From Bacteroidales bacterium (GTDB lineage: Bacteria > Bacteroidota > Bacteroidia > Bacteroidales > Marinilabiliaceae), in the NCBI GenBank assembly GCA_017960905.1, contig JAGCYH010000019.1:1-64000 (forward strand): a DNA stretch of 64,000 nt, given 5' to 3'. Positions 17,237-25,672 of this stretch are shown piece after piece. Numbering within the stretch: position 1 is the stretch's first letter; the number at the start of each line of letters is the position of its first letter. The notes under the pieces were generated by a model. The model saw only the letters and a program-made list of their open reading frames with translations, did no database searches and had not been told where the DNA came from. The position numbers and the translations under genes are program-made.

Positions 17237-17427
17237 CGTCCTAAACCTGAGAAATTTAGAATATCTGTACCAAAGAATAAGTCAAACAGATGCCTGCGCT
17301 ACGCGTGGGCTTGACTTATCTGGTATAGGGGCAATCTCAGGGCCTAAGGACGTGGATATTTCAAGTTCCACGTTTTTTTATGGCCATAAGCTATTGCCTG
17401 TCTCACCGGATCAGATAAGCAAGCGCC
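17237..17427 (+). promoter_or_regulatory. structured leader with internal terminator, attenuator candidate
   Basis: A nested stem set lies before the helicase gene: CCTGAGA (17246-17252)/TCTCAGG (17335-17341), TACCA (17268)/TGGTA (17321), ATAAGTCAA (17277-17285)/TTGACTTAT (17311-17319), and an outer CGTCC (17237-17241)/GGACG (17348-17352). Next comes a terminator hairpin ACGTGGA (17350-17356)/TCCACGT (17367-17373) with seven T. The outer arm and the terminator arm overlap at 17350-17352, so they exclude each other. Beyond the terminator, CAGATAAG (17412-17419) and ATTGCC (17393-17398) can pair with CTTATCTG (17315-17322) and GGCAAT (17330-17335), an alternative fold. I see no promoter between the terminator and the ATG at 17443. 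A stand-alone small RNA is the main alternative. Confidence 0.55.
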
Positions 17428-17442
17428 ATAAAGCGAAGCGCG

Positions 17443-20400
17443 ATGGCAAGAATTTATGACAACATTGAAACTAAATTCACGCAAGGGCTTAACGACATCA
17501 TAACCGAAGATGGCGTTAAGCGAGTGGATTTCTGCGTTGGGTATTTCAACCTGCGAGGTTGGAATCTCGTTGTCAACACAGTTGACAACATAGAAGGTGA
17601 TTATGTATACGAAGGCGACAACAAAAAATTCCGCTGTTGTCGTTTATTGATAGGAATGTATCAGCCACCGCGCGAGTTAGTACGCTGGCTCTATACCGAT
17701 GAGAAGTTACCCGACGAAGATTACGCGAGAAAATGCAGAGACAAAATAGCCTATGACTTCAAGCAGCAGCTAACCACAGGATTTCAGACAAGCAACGACG
17801 AAAAAGTGTTGCGCCGCTTGTCGACGCAACTGAAAAAAGGCAAAGTGTGCGTGAAACTATACGTCGAAATGCCATTACATGCCAAGTTGTATCTTGCATA
17901 TCGGCCAAACGCCAACAAGAATAAGATACTTGCCATTCTGGGCAGTAGCAACCTCACTTACGCAGGATTGAAAAAGCAAGCCGAATTGGACTCCGACATA
18001 GAGAACGACCGCGATACCGAAGCATTAGCCCAATGGTTCGACGACCGCTGGAACGACCGTTTCTGCATCGACATAACACAAGAACTTATAAAGATAATAG
18101 ACTCAAGCTGGGCCAGCGAAGTGCCCATCAGGCCATACTACATTTACCTGAAAACAGCCTATCATCTTAGCGAAGACGCCCGCAACGGCATAAAAGAATT
18201 CACGCTGACACAAGAATTCCGAAACGAACTATTTGATTTTCAGCAAACTGCAGTAAAAATTGCAGCACGCCACCTCAACAGCGAAAAACGCGGCGGTGCA
18301 ATGATAGGCGATGTGGTAGGATTGGGAAAAACAATAACAGCCTGCGCCATAGCCAAAATCTACGAAATGACGTTCGCCAGCAGCACTCTGATAGTCTGCC
18401 CTGCCAACCTGCAGGCCATGTGGGAAAAGTACCGCCGACGCTACGACCTTAAAGCAGACATTGTGTCGATGGCGAAGCCCATCGACGTAGACAACGCACG
18501 CTACTACCGCCTTATTATAGTTGACGAGAGTCATAACCTTCGGAATACCAACGGAATACGCTACCAGAATATCAAACGGCTCATTGAGCGGCAGGACAGC
18601 AAAGTGCTGCTTCTGACCGCCACGCCCTACAACAAGGACTTCGCCGACCTTGCGGCTCAATTAAAACTCTTCATCAGCGAAGACGACGACCTCGGCATAC
18701 GCCCCGAAGAGTACATACGCTCACTTGGCGGCGACCGCGCCTTCATGCAACGACACAGCGAAGTGTTTATCCGCAGCATAAAAGCGTTTGAGCAGAGCGA
18801 CAAGATAAACGACTGGCAGGAACTAATGAAACTGTTCCTTGTGCGCCGTACGCGCACATTCATCAAAGACAACTACGCCAAAACCGACCCCGCAAACGGT
18901 CGGAAATACCTTGAGTTTCGCGACGGACACAAATCGTATTTTCCCGAGCGAATACCCAAAGCCATCAAGTTCGACACCGTGCCTGGCGATCAATACAGCC
19001 GCTTATACAGCGATGAGATGATAGCCATTATGGAGAATCTGAAACTTCCACGCTATGGACTGTCGCAATACGCCGATGCAGGCAAAACAGCCAATGCGCC
19101 ACTTGCCGACCGTCAGCTGCTCGACAACCTGTCGAGAGCCGGACAGCGCATGATGGGATTCTGCAAAAGCACCTTCTTCAAGCGAATAGATAGTAGCGGA
19201 TACGCTTTCCTACTGACACTCTACCGACACATTCTGCGCAATGCGGTGTTTATCTACGCTATAGAAAATCAGATGAAACTGCCGATAGGCGACGAAAACT
19301 CGCTGCCCGAAGAGTATCTCGACGACGAAGACATGAATAATGTCTTCGGACAGAACGGCGACGAGACTAACGACAATGCCGGAAGCGGGACAATGGAAAT
19401 ACCGACCGACATGAAAGTTTACATGACGAGAGCAAAGAACTATTACAACATTCTGACGCAAAAGAGAAATGTGGCCTGGATTGATTCAGTGTACTTCAAA
19501 CGCACCATGAAACAGGATCTTAAACACGATTGCGAGAAAATAATAGAGATGATACAGCTATGCGGGAAATGGGATCCGCAGACCGACCAAAAACTAAACT
19601 GCTTGGAACGACTGCTAAAGACAACGCACAAAGACGATAAAGTGCTGATATTCACGCAATACAGCGATACAGCAAAATACATTTACGGTCAGCTGAAAAA
19701 CAGAGGTTTCGATCATATCGACTGCGCCACAGGCGACAGCGAGAATCCAACGGCCATAGTGGAACGGTTTTCGCCCATAAGCAACAAACGGACCGACATA
19801 GCAAAGAGCGACGAGACGCGCGTGCTTGTGGCTACCGATGTGCTGTCGGAAGGCCAGAACCTGCAAGACGCCCACGTGATAGTGAACTTCGACCTGCCAT
19901 GGGCTATAATACGCCTGATACAGCGTGCAGGCCGTGTTGACCGTATCGACCAGAGCTCTGAAAAAATCTACTGCTATTCGTTTTTTCCCACCGAAGGTGT
20001 GGAAAAAATAATAAGCCTGCGCAAACGCCTCAACGACCGCATCAACAGCAACGCCAGTCTTGTGGGTAGCGACGAACGGTTCTTCGAAGGCAACGAGACC
20101 AACCTAAGCGACATGTACAACGAAAAGAGCGGCTCGCTCGACGACGATGAAGACGACAGCGAAGTTGACTTGGCTTCGCAGGCATATCAGATATGGAAGA
20201 ACGCCACCGACGCGAACCCAGAACTGAAGCAAATAATACCGTCGCTGAGCAATATGATATACTCGACGAAACAAGCCACATCGGCTGACGAAGACGGCGT
20301 GATAACTTACGTGAAGACGCACAACGGCTACGATGTGCTCTCGTGGTACAACTCGCGAGGCGAGATATTAAGCCAGTCGCAACGGCGCATATTGCAAGCC

Positions 20401-20826
20401 ATGGCTTGCAATTACGACACTGCCGAGGAAGAACCTCTCGAAAACCGTTTCGAACTTGTGAAAAAGGCAGTACGAGAGACCGACGACAAAGACACAAGAG
20501 TGAGCGGAATACTTGGCAACCGATTCTCGACGCGCTACAGAATTATTGAACTGCTCGAACACTATTACCAACAGCCACCCAACCTTTTGTTCGACGCCGA
20601 CAAGAAACAACTGCTCAAGAAAGTTATCGACGACATATACAACTATCAGTTGCTCGACGAAACGAAAATATATTTGAGTAGGGTGTTGCACACAAACGCG
20701 GCTGACGAAATAGTGGAATCGGTGCTCGAAATGCACAAGAACAACTCGCTCTGCCGCATCGATGAAGAGCGCGATACTGAGCAAATGCCTGAAATAATCT
20801 GTTCTATGGGTCTTAAATATCAGTAA
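17443..20826 (+). CDS. PLD-nuclease/SNF2-type helicase fusion (restriction-system subunit)
   Basis: An 1127-residue protein. Residues about 1-230 contain a phospholipase-D-like nuclease domain with one HKD-type motif (HAKLY at 146-150, then GSSNLTYAG). Residues about 260-900 are an SNF2/superfamily II helicase: Walker A GDVVGLGKT (about 288-296), DESH box (about 360), LLLTATPYN, and the C-terminal lobe ending QRAGRVDRID (about 827). A region rich in Asp and Glu and a poorly conserved tail follow. A single HKD motif implies dimerisation for cleavage. The adjacent methyltransferase (17-base gap) points to a restriction-modification or DISARM-like defence role acting on unmodified DNA. The canonical DISARM partners drmA and drmB are not nearby. 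Confidence 0.85.
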   Translation: MARIYDNIETKFTQGLNDIITEDGVKRVDFCVGYFNLRGWNLVVNTVDNIEGDYVYEGDNKKFRCCRLLIGMYQPPRELVRWLYTDEKLPDEDYARKCRDKIAYDFKQQLTTGFQTSNDEKVLRRLSTQLKKGKVCVKLYVEMPLHAKLYLAYRPNANKNKILAILGSSNLTYAGLKKQAELDSDIENDRDTEALAQWFDDRWNDRFCIDITQELIKIIDSSWASEVPIRPYYIYLKTAYHLSEDARNGIKEFTLTQEFRNELFDFQQTAVKIAARHLNSEKRGGAMIGDVVGLGKTITACAIAKIYEMTFASSTLIVCPANLQAMWEKYRRRYDLKADIVSMAKPIDVDNARYYRLIIVDESHNLRNTNGIRYQNIKRLIERQDSKVLLLTATPYNKDFADLAAQLKLFISEDDDLGIRPEEYIRSLGGDRAFMQRHSEVFIRSIKAFEQSDKINDWQELMKLFLVRRTRTFIKDNYAKTDPANGRKYLEFRDGHKSYFPERIPKAIKFDTVPGDQYSRLYSDEMIAIMENLKLPRYGLSQYADAGKTANAPLADRQLLDNLSRAGQRMMGFCKSTFFKRIDSSGYAFLLTLYRHILRNAVFIYAIENQMKLPIGDENSLPEEYLDDEDMNNVFGQNGDETNDNAGSGTMEIPTDMKVYMTRAKNYYNILTQKRNVAWIDSVYFKRTMKQDLKHDCEKIIEMIQLCGKWDPQTDQKLNCLERLLKTTHKDDKVLIFTQYSDTAKYIYGQLKNRGFDHIDCATGDSENPTAIVERFSPISNKRTDIAKSDETRVLVATDVLSEGQNLQDAHVIVNFDLPWAIIRLIQRAGRVDRIDQSSEKIYCYSFFPTEGVEKIISLRKRLNDRINSNASLVGSDERFFEGNETNLSDMYNEKSGSLDDDEDDSEVDLASQAYQIWKNATDANPELKQIIPSLSNMIYSTKQATSADEDGVITYVKTHNGYDVLSWYNSRGEILSQSQRRILQAMACNYDTAEEEPLENRFELVKKAVRETDDKDTRVSGILGNRFSTRYRIIELLEHYYQQPPNLLFDADKKQLLKKVIDDIYNYQLLDETKIYLSRVLHTNAADEIVESVLEMHKNNSLCRIDEERDTEQMPEIICSMGLKYQ

Positions 20827-20843
20827 TACAATAATTTAACGTT

Positions 20844-23800
20844 ATGAACATCAATCGGAAGACATTCAACCAATATATAGCCGACGGCGACTTTCGCACG
20901 CTGTTTATTCGCGAAATGCTGTGGTACAACCCGCAAGGACAAACAGAGTTCGACATAATAATAGAAGAAAACACGTATAGGTTTGAATGTATTGCTCAAC
21001 GCAATGGATTTCAGGTTCTTACGTGCGACACGGAAGAGATACCGACAACCGTGATGGCAAAGAAGATAGACACACGCCTGCGCCGACAGGCCAACGACTA
21101 CATCTGCATATTCCGGAAACCACATACTCAGCACCACCTTTGGGTGGTGCCGGTGAACAAGGTAGAGAAACGCGACCTTGTGCCGGTAGAGTACGAATCG
21201 ACTGAAGCGGCAAGTTTTCTGTATGAAAAGATGGACTTGCTTTCGTTCGACTTCGACGAACAGACAACCATAGTCGATGTGAAAGAGCGAGTACAGAAAG
21301 CCTTTCTCGTTAATTCTGAGAAGGTTACAAAAGATTTCTATACAGGATTCAAGCGTGAGCACAACAACTTTGCAAAATTCATCACAGGCATCGACGACCA
21401 TATAACAGTGAGCGAAAACCGCAACAAACAATGGTACACCTCAGTGATGCTCAACCGACTGATGTTCTGCTACTTCATACAGAAGAAAGGCTTCTTGGAC
21501 GGTGACGCAGACTATCTGCGTCACAAACTTGAATGGACGCAGCAAGAGCGCGGGGCCGACCGCTTTTTCAGCAGTTTTTACAAAGGCTTTCTGGTCAATC
21601 TGTTTCATGGCGGGCTCAATGCGCCCAACCACAACGACGATTTTGAGAACATTTACGGGCGCATACCATACCTCAACGGCGGCATGTTCGATGTGCACCA
21701 GATAGAGCACGACTATGCCGGGCTCGACATAGCCGACGATGCCTTTGTGAGCCTCTTCAACTTCTTCGACAAATGGCATTGGCATCTCGACGACAGGCTT
21801 ACCGCCTCGGGACGCGACATAAACCCCGATGTATTGGGCTATATATTCGAGCAATACATCAACGACCGCGCGCAAATGGGCGCATACTACACCAAAGAGG
21901 ACATAACTGAGTACATAGGGCGCAATACCATTGTGCCCTACCTGATGGAGGCCACGCGCAAGCACGACGAAAAACCGTTCCGCCCCGCTGGCGAAGTGTG
22001 GACATTCCTCAGCCAGAGCGGTGACCGCTATATATTCGATGCGGTGAAGAAGGGCGCGGGACTAACAATACCCGACGAGATAGCCATAGGTATCGACACC
22101 ACGCAGCCCAACCTGCTCGACCGGCGAAATAACTGGAACGACCGCACGCCCGAAGATTTTGCACTGCCAACAGAAATATGGCGCGAGACCATCGAGCGCC
22201 TGCAACGCTACGACAGCATAAAAGCTAAGATTGTGAACGGCGAAATAACCTCGATAAACGACTTCATAACATACAACCTCGACATACGCCGTTTTGTAGC
22301 CGACCTGCTCAACCAGACCACCGACCACAAACTGATAAAGCACTTCTACGCTGAGCTGCAGCGCGTTACGATACTCGACCCTACATGCGGCTCGGGCGCG
22401 TTCCTTTTTGCCGCGCTCAACATACTTGAGCCGCTCTACGAGGTATGCATACTGCGTATGCAAGAGTTCAACGAGCAGCAGCCGAACCTCTTCAAAGACG
22501 AACTGCAAGAGATAGCGCACAAGTATCGCTCTAACATACAGTACTTTATATTCAAAAGCATAATACTGCGCAACCTGTACGGTGTCGACATTATGGTGGA
22601 AGCTACCGAGATAGCCAAACTACGCCTCTTCTTAAAGATGGTGGCCGTGGTAGATGTGAACAAACGCGTGCCCAATTATGGGCTCGACCCGTTGCCCGAC
22701 ATCGACTTCAACATACGCTGCGGCAACACTCTCGTTGGCTACGCCACCAAGAGCGAGCTCGACGATGACCTCGCTTACGGCGACATGTTCGCCGCCGCCG
22801 AGTTCCGCGACAAGGCGGAAGACGAAATGGACAAAGTGGCTCACGTTTACGAAGCCTTCAAGCACATACAACTATCGCAAGCTGAGGACATTATGGTATT
22901 CAAGCAAGCCAAAAGCGATTTGAAAAAGCGCCTCACCGCACTCAACGACTTTCTGAACAAGAAAATGTATGGTAATATTGAGTCGGATAAGAGTTACGAT
23001 GAGTGGCTTGCCAATCATCAGCCATTTCACTGGCTTGCAGAGTTTTACGAGATAATAAACGACCGCGGTGGTTTTGATGTGGTGATTGGTAATCCGCCGT
23101 ATGTGGTGTATAAAGAACAGAATTATCCATATAGGATATCAAGGCAGTATGAAACTATCTCCTGTTCTAATTTATATGCTTTTGTTTTGGAACGAAGTAC
23201 ATCTATTATTTCAAAACACGGTTGCAGTGGATACATTATTCCCATATCAAGTGTATCTAATGATAAATTTGTTCCTTTAGAAAGAATACTGCTAAGGGAA
23301 TCCTTATCATGGTTTTCTAGTTTTTCAAATAGACCTGGGAAACTCTTTGAAAATGTTGAGCAAAGATTAACCATAGTGATAAGCATTTCAGGAATTAAAA
23401 CAAACCGTTACTTTGCGTCTAGATACCAACACTGGTATGTAGAAGAGAGAGAGAATTTATTTCAAAAACTCTTTTTCTATCCTAATAGACTTTGGGACAA
23501 CAATTTATCATTGTTCAAAATAGGTTCCCAGCTAGAAAATGACATATGTAGCAAGCTATATATTACCGCTGAAGGTGCTTTACGAACTAAATTATCATCA
23601 TTTCTGACTGGTAATAAGTATTGCTTTTTTCACAATGCACCAACATATTTTATTAGAGCTATGTCGTTTAAACCTAATAATGGAGAAGGGATGAAAGAAT
23701 CTTCTCATTACAAGATGCTTGCTTGCGTATATGAACAAGCTCTGACTTGTGTTTTAAATAGTTCTCTGTATTATTGGTTCTTCAAAAATATTAGCAATTG

Positions 23801-24101
23801 TAGAGATTTTGCCACAAGAGAAATATTGCCTTTTCCAATCGGCAATATGAATGATTTGAATTTTGAAAACATTAGTGAAAGACTATGTGAATCTTATACG
23901 TATAATAGAACCGTTAAAAATAGAGTCTACCCAAGTGGTTTAGTTTATTACGAAGAGTATTATCCCGCTAAATCCAAGCCCATCATAGATGAGATAGACA
24001 AGGTATTAGCGAAGCATTATGGTTTTACGGAAGAGGAATTGGACTTTATAATCAACTATGACATAAAGTATCGCATGGGCGAAGAATTGGGCGAAGAGTG
24101 A
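20844..24101 (+). CDS. Eco57I-type N6-adenine DNA methyltransferase with AT-rich specificity region
   Basis: A 1085-residue protein. After an N-terminal region without recognised nuclease motifs (1-~350), it has methylase motif I (DPTCGSGAFLF, about 513-523) and motif IV NPPY (750-753), the Eco57I/type IIG layout for N6-adenine methylation. Residues about 760-1060 should recognise the target sequence. The DNA encoding them is clearly poorer in G/C than the rest: 18 of 60 bases at 23641-23700 against 36 of 60 at 22381-22440. The reading frame is continuous. It would mark host DNA so that the PLD-helicase partner spares it. No separate restriction gene is seen; the nuclease is presumably the upstream protein. 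Confidence 0.87.
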   Translation: MNINRKTFNQYIADGDFRTLFIREMLWYNPQGQTEFDIIIEENTYRFECIAQRNGFQVLTCDTEEIPTTVMAKKIDTRLRRQANDYICIFRKPHTQHHLWVVPVNKVEKRDLVPVEYESTEAASFLYEKMDLLSFDFDEQTTIVDVKERVQKAFLVNSEKVTKDFYTGFKREHNNFAKFITGIDDHITVSENRNKQWYTSVMLNRLMFCYFIQKKGFLDGDADYLRHKLEWTQQERGADRFFSSFYKGFLVNLFHGGLNAPNHNDDFENIYGRIPYLNGGMFDVHQIEHDYAGLDIADDAFVSLFNFFDKWHWHLDDRLTASGRDINPDVLGYIFEQYINDRAQMGAYYTKEDITEYIGRNTIVPYLMEATRKHDEKPFRPAGEVWTFLSQSGDRYIFDAVKKGAGLTIPDEIAIGIDTTQPNLLDRRNNWNDRTPEDFALPTEIWRETIERLQRYDSIKAKIVNGEITSINDFITYNLDIRRFVADLLNQTTDHKLIKHFYAELQRVTILDPTCGSGAFLFAALNILEPLYEVCILRMQEFNEQQPNLFKDELQEIAHKYRSNIQYFIFKSIILRNLYGVDIMVEATEIAKLRLFLKMVAVVDVNKRVPNYGLDPLPDIDFNIRCGNTLVGYATKSELDDDLAYGDMFAAAEFRDKAEDEMDKVAHVYEAFKHIQLSQAEDIMVFKQAKSDLKKRLTALNDFLNKKMYGNIESDKSYDEWLANHQPFHWLAEFYEIINDRGGFDVVIGNPPYVVYKEQNYPYRISRQYETISCSNLYAFVLERSTSIISKHGCSGYIIPISSVSNDKFVPLERILLRESLSWFSSFSNRPGKLFENVEQRLTIVISISGIKTNRYFASRYQHWYVEERENLFQKLFFYPNRLWDNNLSLFKIGSQLENDICSKLYITAEGALRTKLSSFLTGNKYCFFHNAPTYFIRAMSFKPNNGEGMKESSHYKMLACVYEQALTCVLNSSLYYWFFKNISNCRDFATREILPFPIGNMNDLNFENISERLCESYTYNRTVKNRVYPSGLVYYEEYYPAKSKPIIDEIDKVLAKHYGFTEEELDFIINYDIKYRMGEELGEE

Positions 24102-24124
24102 GAGGAAGTGGAAGGGAATTTCTG

Positions 24125-24132
24125 TATATTTG
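24125..24132 (+). promoter_or_regulatory. -7 element TATATTTG for the four-helix-bundle gene
   Basis: TATATTTG lies between the methyltransferase stop (24101) and the ATG at 24160, leaving about 20 bases of leader. It gives the downstream gene its own promoter and rules out a TTG start at 24130. Confidence 0.55.
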
Positions 24133-24159
24133 CAAAATCGTAACGCCAATAAAAGAGCT

Positions 24160-24900
24160 ATGGAATTGAACCGTTTTGGATATTACTGGCTGGATACATG
24201 GGTGCTTGCCAATGTGATACAACTTGCCACACAGGATTTTTGCCTGCGCAATCTTAACAGAACCAATGATCCATGTGGCCGCCAATTCGACCAAATGACG
24301 CAGGCGGCACGTTCTGTGCCTGCCAATATTGCCGAAGGCAATTCGCGCCACTCAACATCGAAAGAGACAGAAATGAAACTCACCGATGTTGCTCGTGCCA
24401 GCCTCTCAGAACTAGCCAACGACTATATCAACTGGCTAATGCATAGGGAGCAGATACCGTGGTCGACCAAATCGGTCGACTACAACAAAGTGGCGTTTCT
24501 CACCCTCGACCGCCCCACCTACACCGATGATGTGCAGCATCAGAGTTGCGCTCATATACTTGTGCAAAAGCACAAGTTTGATGAGTGGCTATGCTCGGGC
24601 GACTCAATTAAGGAAGCAAATTGCCTGCTTATATTATGTAACCGGCTGATAATGATGCTTGGAAAGCAAATTACCAACCAGCTTGATACATTCCGTCGTG
24701 AAGGCGGTTTCACAGAAGCCTTGACTGCCGAAAGACTTGCTTACCGCACAGAACAAAGCGTGCAAGCAGGCGCCCCCGCTTGCCCCAAATGCGGCAAGCC
24801 AATGATAAAACGCACCGCCAAGAAAGGTGTCAATTCGGGGAAAGAGTTCTGGAGCTGTAGCAGTTATCCGGAATGTAATGGGACAAGGAAGATGGAGTAG
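24160..24900 (+). CDS. four-helix-bundle protein with C-terminal topoisomerase-type zinc ribbon
   Basis: A 246-residue protein in two parts. Residues about 1-170 look like the helical 23S-rRNA-intervening-sequence (S23/four-helix-bundle) family: CGRQFDQMTQAARSVPANIAEG followed by SLSELANDYINWL. The C-terminus has CPKCGKPMIKRTAKKGVNSG...FWSCSSYPECNG, the C4 zinc ribbon found at the end of topoisomerase I, which binds single-stranded DNA. Function is unknown to me. It follows the helicase/methyltransferase pair but has its own -7 element, so it is linked by position more than by transcript. It could be an accessory nucleic-acid-binding component of the island. Confidence 0.8.
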   Translation: MELNRFGYYWLDTWVLANVIQLATQDFCLRNLNRTNDPCGRQFDQMTQAARSVPANIAEGNSRHSTSKETEMKLTDVARASLSELANDYINWLMHREQIPWSTKSVDYNKVAFLTLDRPTYTDDVQHQSCAHILVQKHKFDEWLCSGDSIKEANCLLILCNRLIMMLGKQITNQLDTFRREGGFTEALTAERLAYRTEQSVQAGAPACPKCGKPMIKRTAKKGVNSGKEFWSCSSYPECNGTRKME

Positions 24901-24948
24901 GAGTCGGTCAGAGTTGATGTTGATGGAATAGAACGAAATAACGTTTTA

Positions 24949-25003
24949 ACGTGAGTACGTGAAAACGTGAAATGTGAAACATGAGAACACGAAACATGAA
25001 AAC
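24949..25003. repeat. degenerate ACGTGAAA octads
   Basis: Successive units ACGTGAGT, ACGTGAAA, ACGTGAAA, TGTGAAA, CATGAGA, CACGAAA and CATGAAA run through the gap between the four-helix-bundle and SLOG genes. The unit differs from the GAGTAAA heptads elsewhere, but the arrangement after a stop codon is similar. Confidence 0.55.
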
Positions 25004-25018
25004 AAACGCAACAAACCA

Positions 25019-25462
25019 ATGAAACACATTGGTAATAAGGATATTATGCGGCTGCAGAAGACTGCTTTTCTTGCATCGGGCACCATGCCCGCGGACGAGG
25101 TGCTGAAGGTTTACGACTGGGCATCGGCGATGCGCAGCCGCGGTGAGTGTGTGGTTAGCGGTTTCAGCAGCAAGCTTGAGCAGGACGTGCTGCACTTTTT
25201 ACTCAAAGGCAATCAGCCTATAATAATGGTGCTGGCTCGGCAAATGTACAAAGCGGTTCCAGCCGCTTTGCAAGAGGCTGTGTCACAAGGCCGTCTGCTG
25301 ATAATTTCGGTATCGGAAGCAGTACGGCAGTCAAAGGCGACAGCCTTCGCCCGCAACAGATATATCTGCCAAATGGCCGACAGCATTTACATGGTCGGCG
25401 TAAAGGCCGAGAGCAGCCTCTACCCGCTTCAGAATGAATACAATACAAAACTACTGCACTGA
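25019..25462 (+). CDS. DprA-like (SLOG-fold) nucleotide/DNA-binding protein
   Basis: A 147-residue protein resembling the Rossmann-like core of DNA-processing protein A: FLASGTMPADEVLKVYDWA, SRGECVVSGFSSKLEQDVLHFLL, and an ISVSEAVRQSKATAFARNRY stretch like the DprA GxxAxxRNR-type segment. It lacks DprA's flanking SAM and winged-helix domains, so it is a single-domain SLOG protein. Such proteins bind nucleotides or single-stranded DNA, and several occur in defence loci. The start at 25019 is chosen because the preceding in-frame codons lie in a repeat. The link to the restriction genes rests on position. Confidence 0.72.
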   Translation: MKHIGNKDIMRLQKTAFLASGTMPADEVLKVYDWASAMRSRGECVVSGFSSKLEQDVLHFLLKGNQPIIMVLARQMYKAVPAALQEAVSQGRLLIISVSEAVRQSKATAFARNRYICQMADSIYMVGVKAESSLYPLQNEYNTKLLH

Positions 25463-25672
25463 AACCGACTCTATTCGATCAGAAAAGACTCCCCACTCCA
25501 CCGCCGCACAAAGCCCTCTTCATCTTTATTTTTTCAAACAAAAAGCCCAAATAACAAAACAAAGTGGTTTTTATTTGCGTTTACATTATTAAAACGCAAT
25601 AGTAAACTATATTTAGAAAAACGTGTTTTCACTAAAAAAAGCAAAACATTAACTATTAGCTAATTACGAAAA

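Noticed and set aside
17237..17377. 6S RNA or tmRNA in the helicase leader.
   Set aside because: The paired region is only about 116 bases before the terminator, shorter than 6S RNA, and lacks the tmRNA ends.
23100..24050. An inserted sequence within the methyltransferase.
   Set aside because: The reading frame is continuous, no terminal inverted repeats or transposase are seen, and the protein continues as a plausible specificity region.
17443..25462. A full DISARM or BREX system.
   Set aside because: No drmA, drmB, pglX/pglZ or brxC-type genes are seen in the surrounding sequence.
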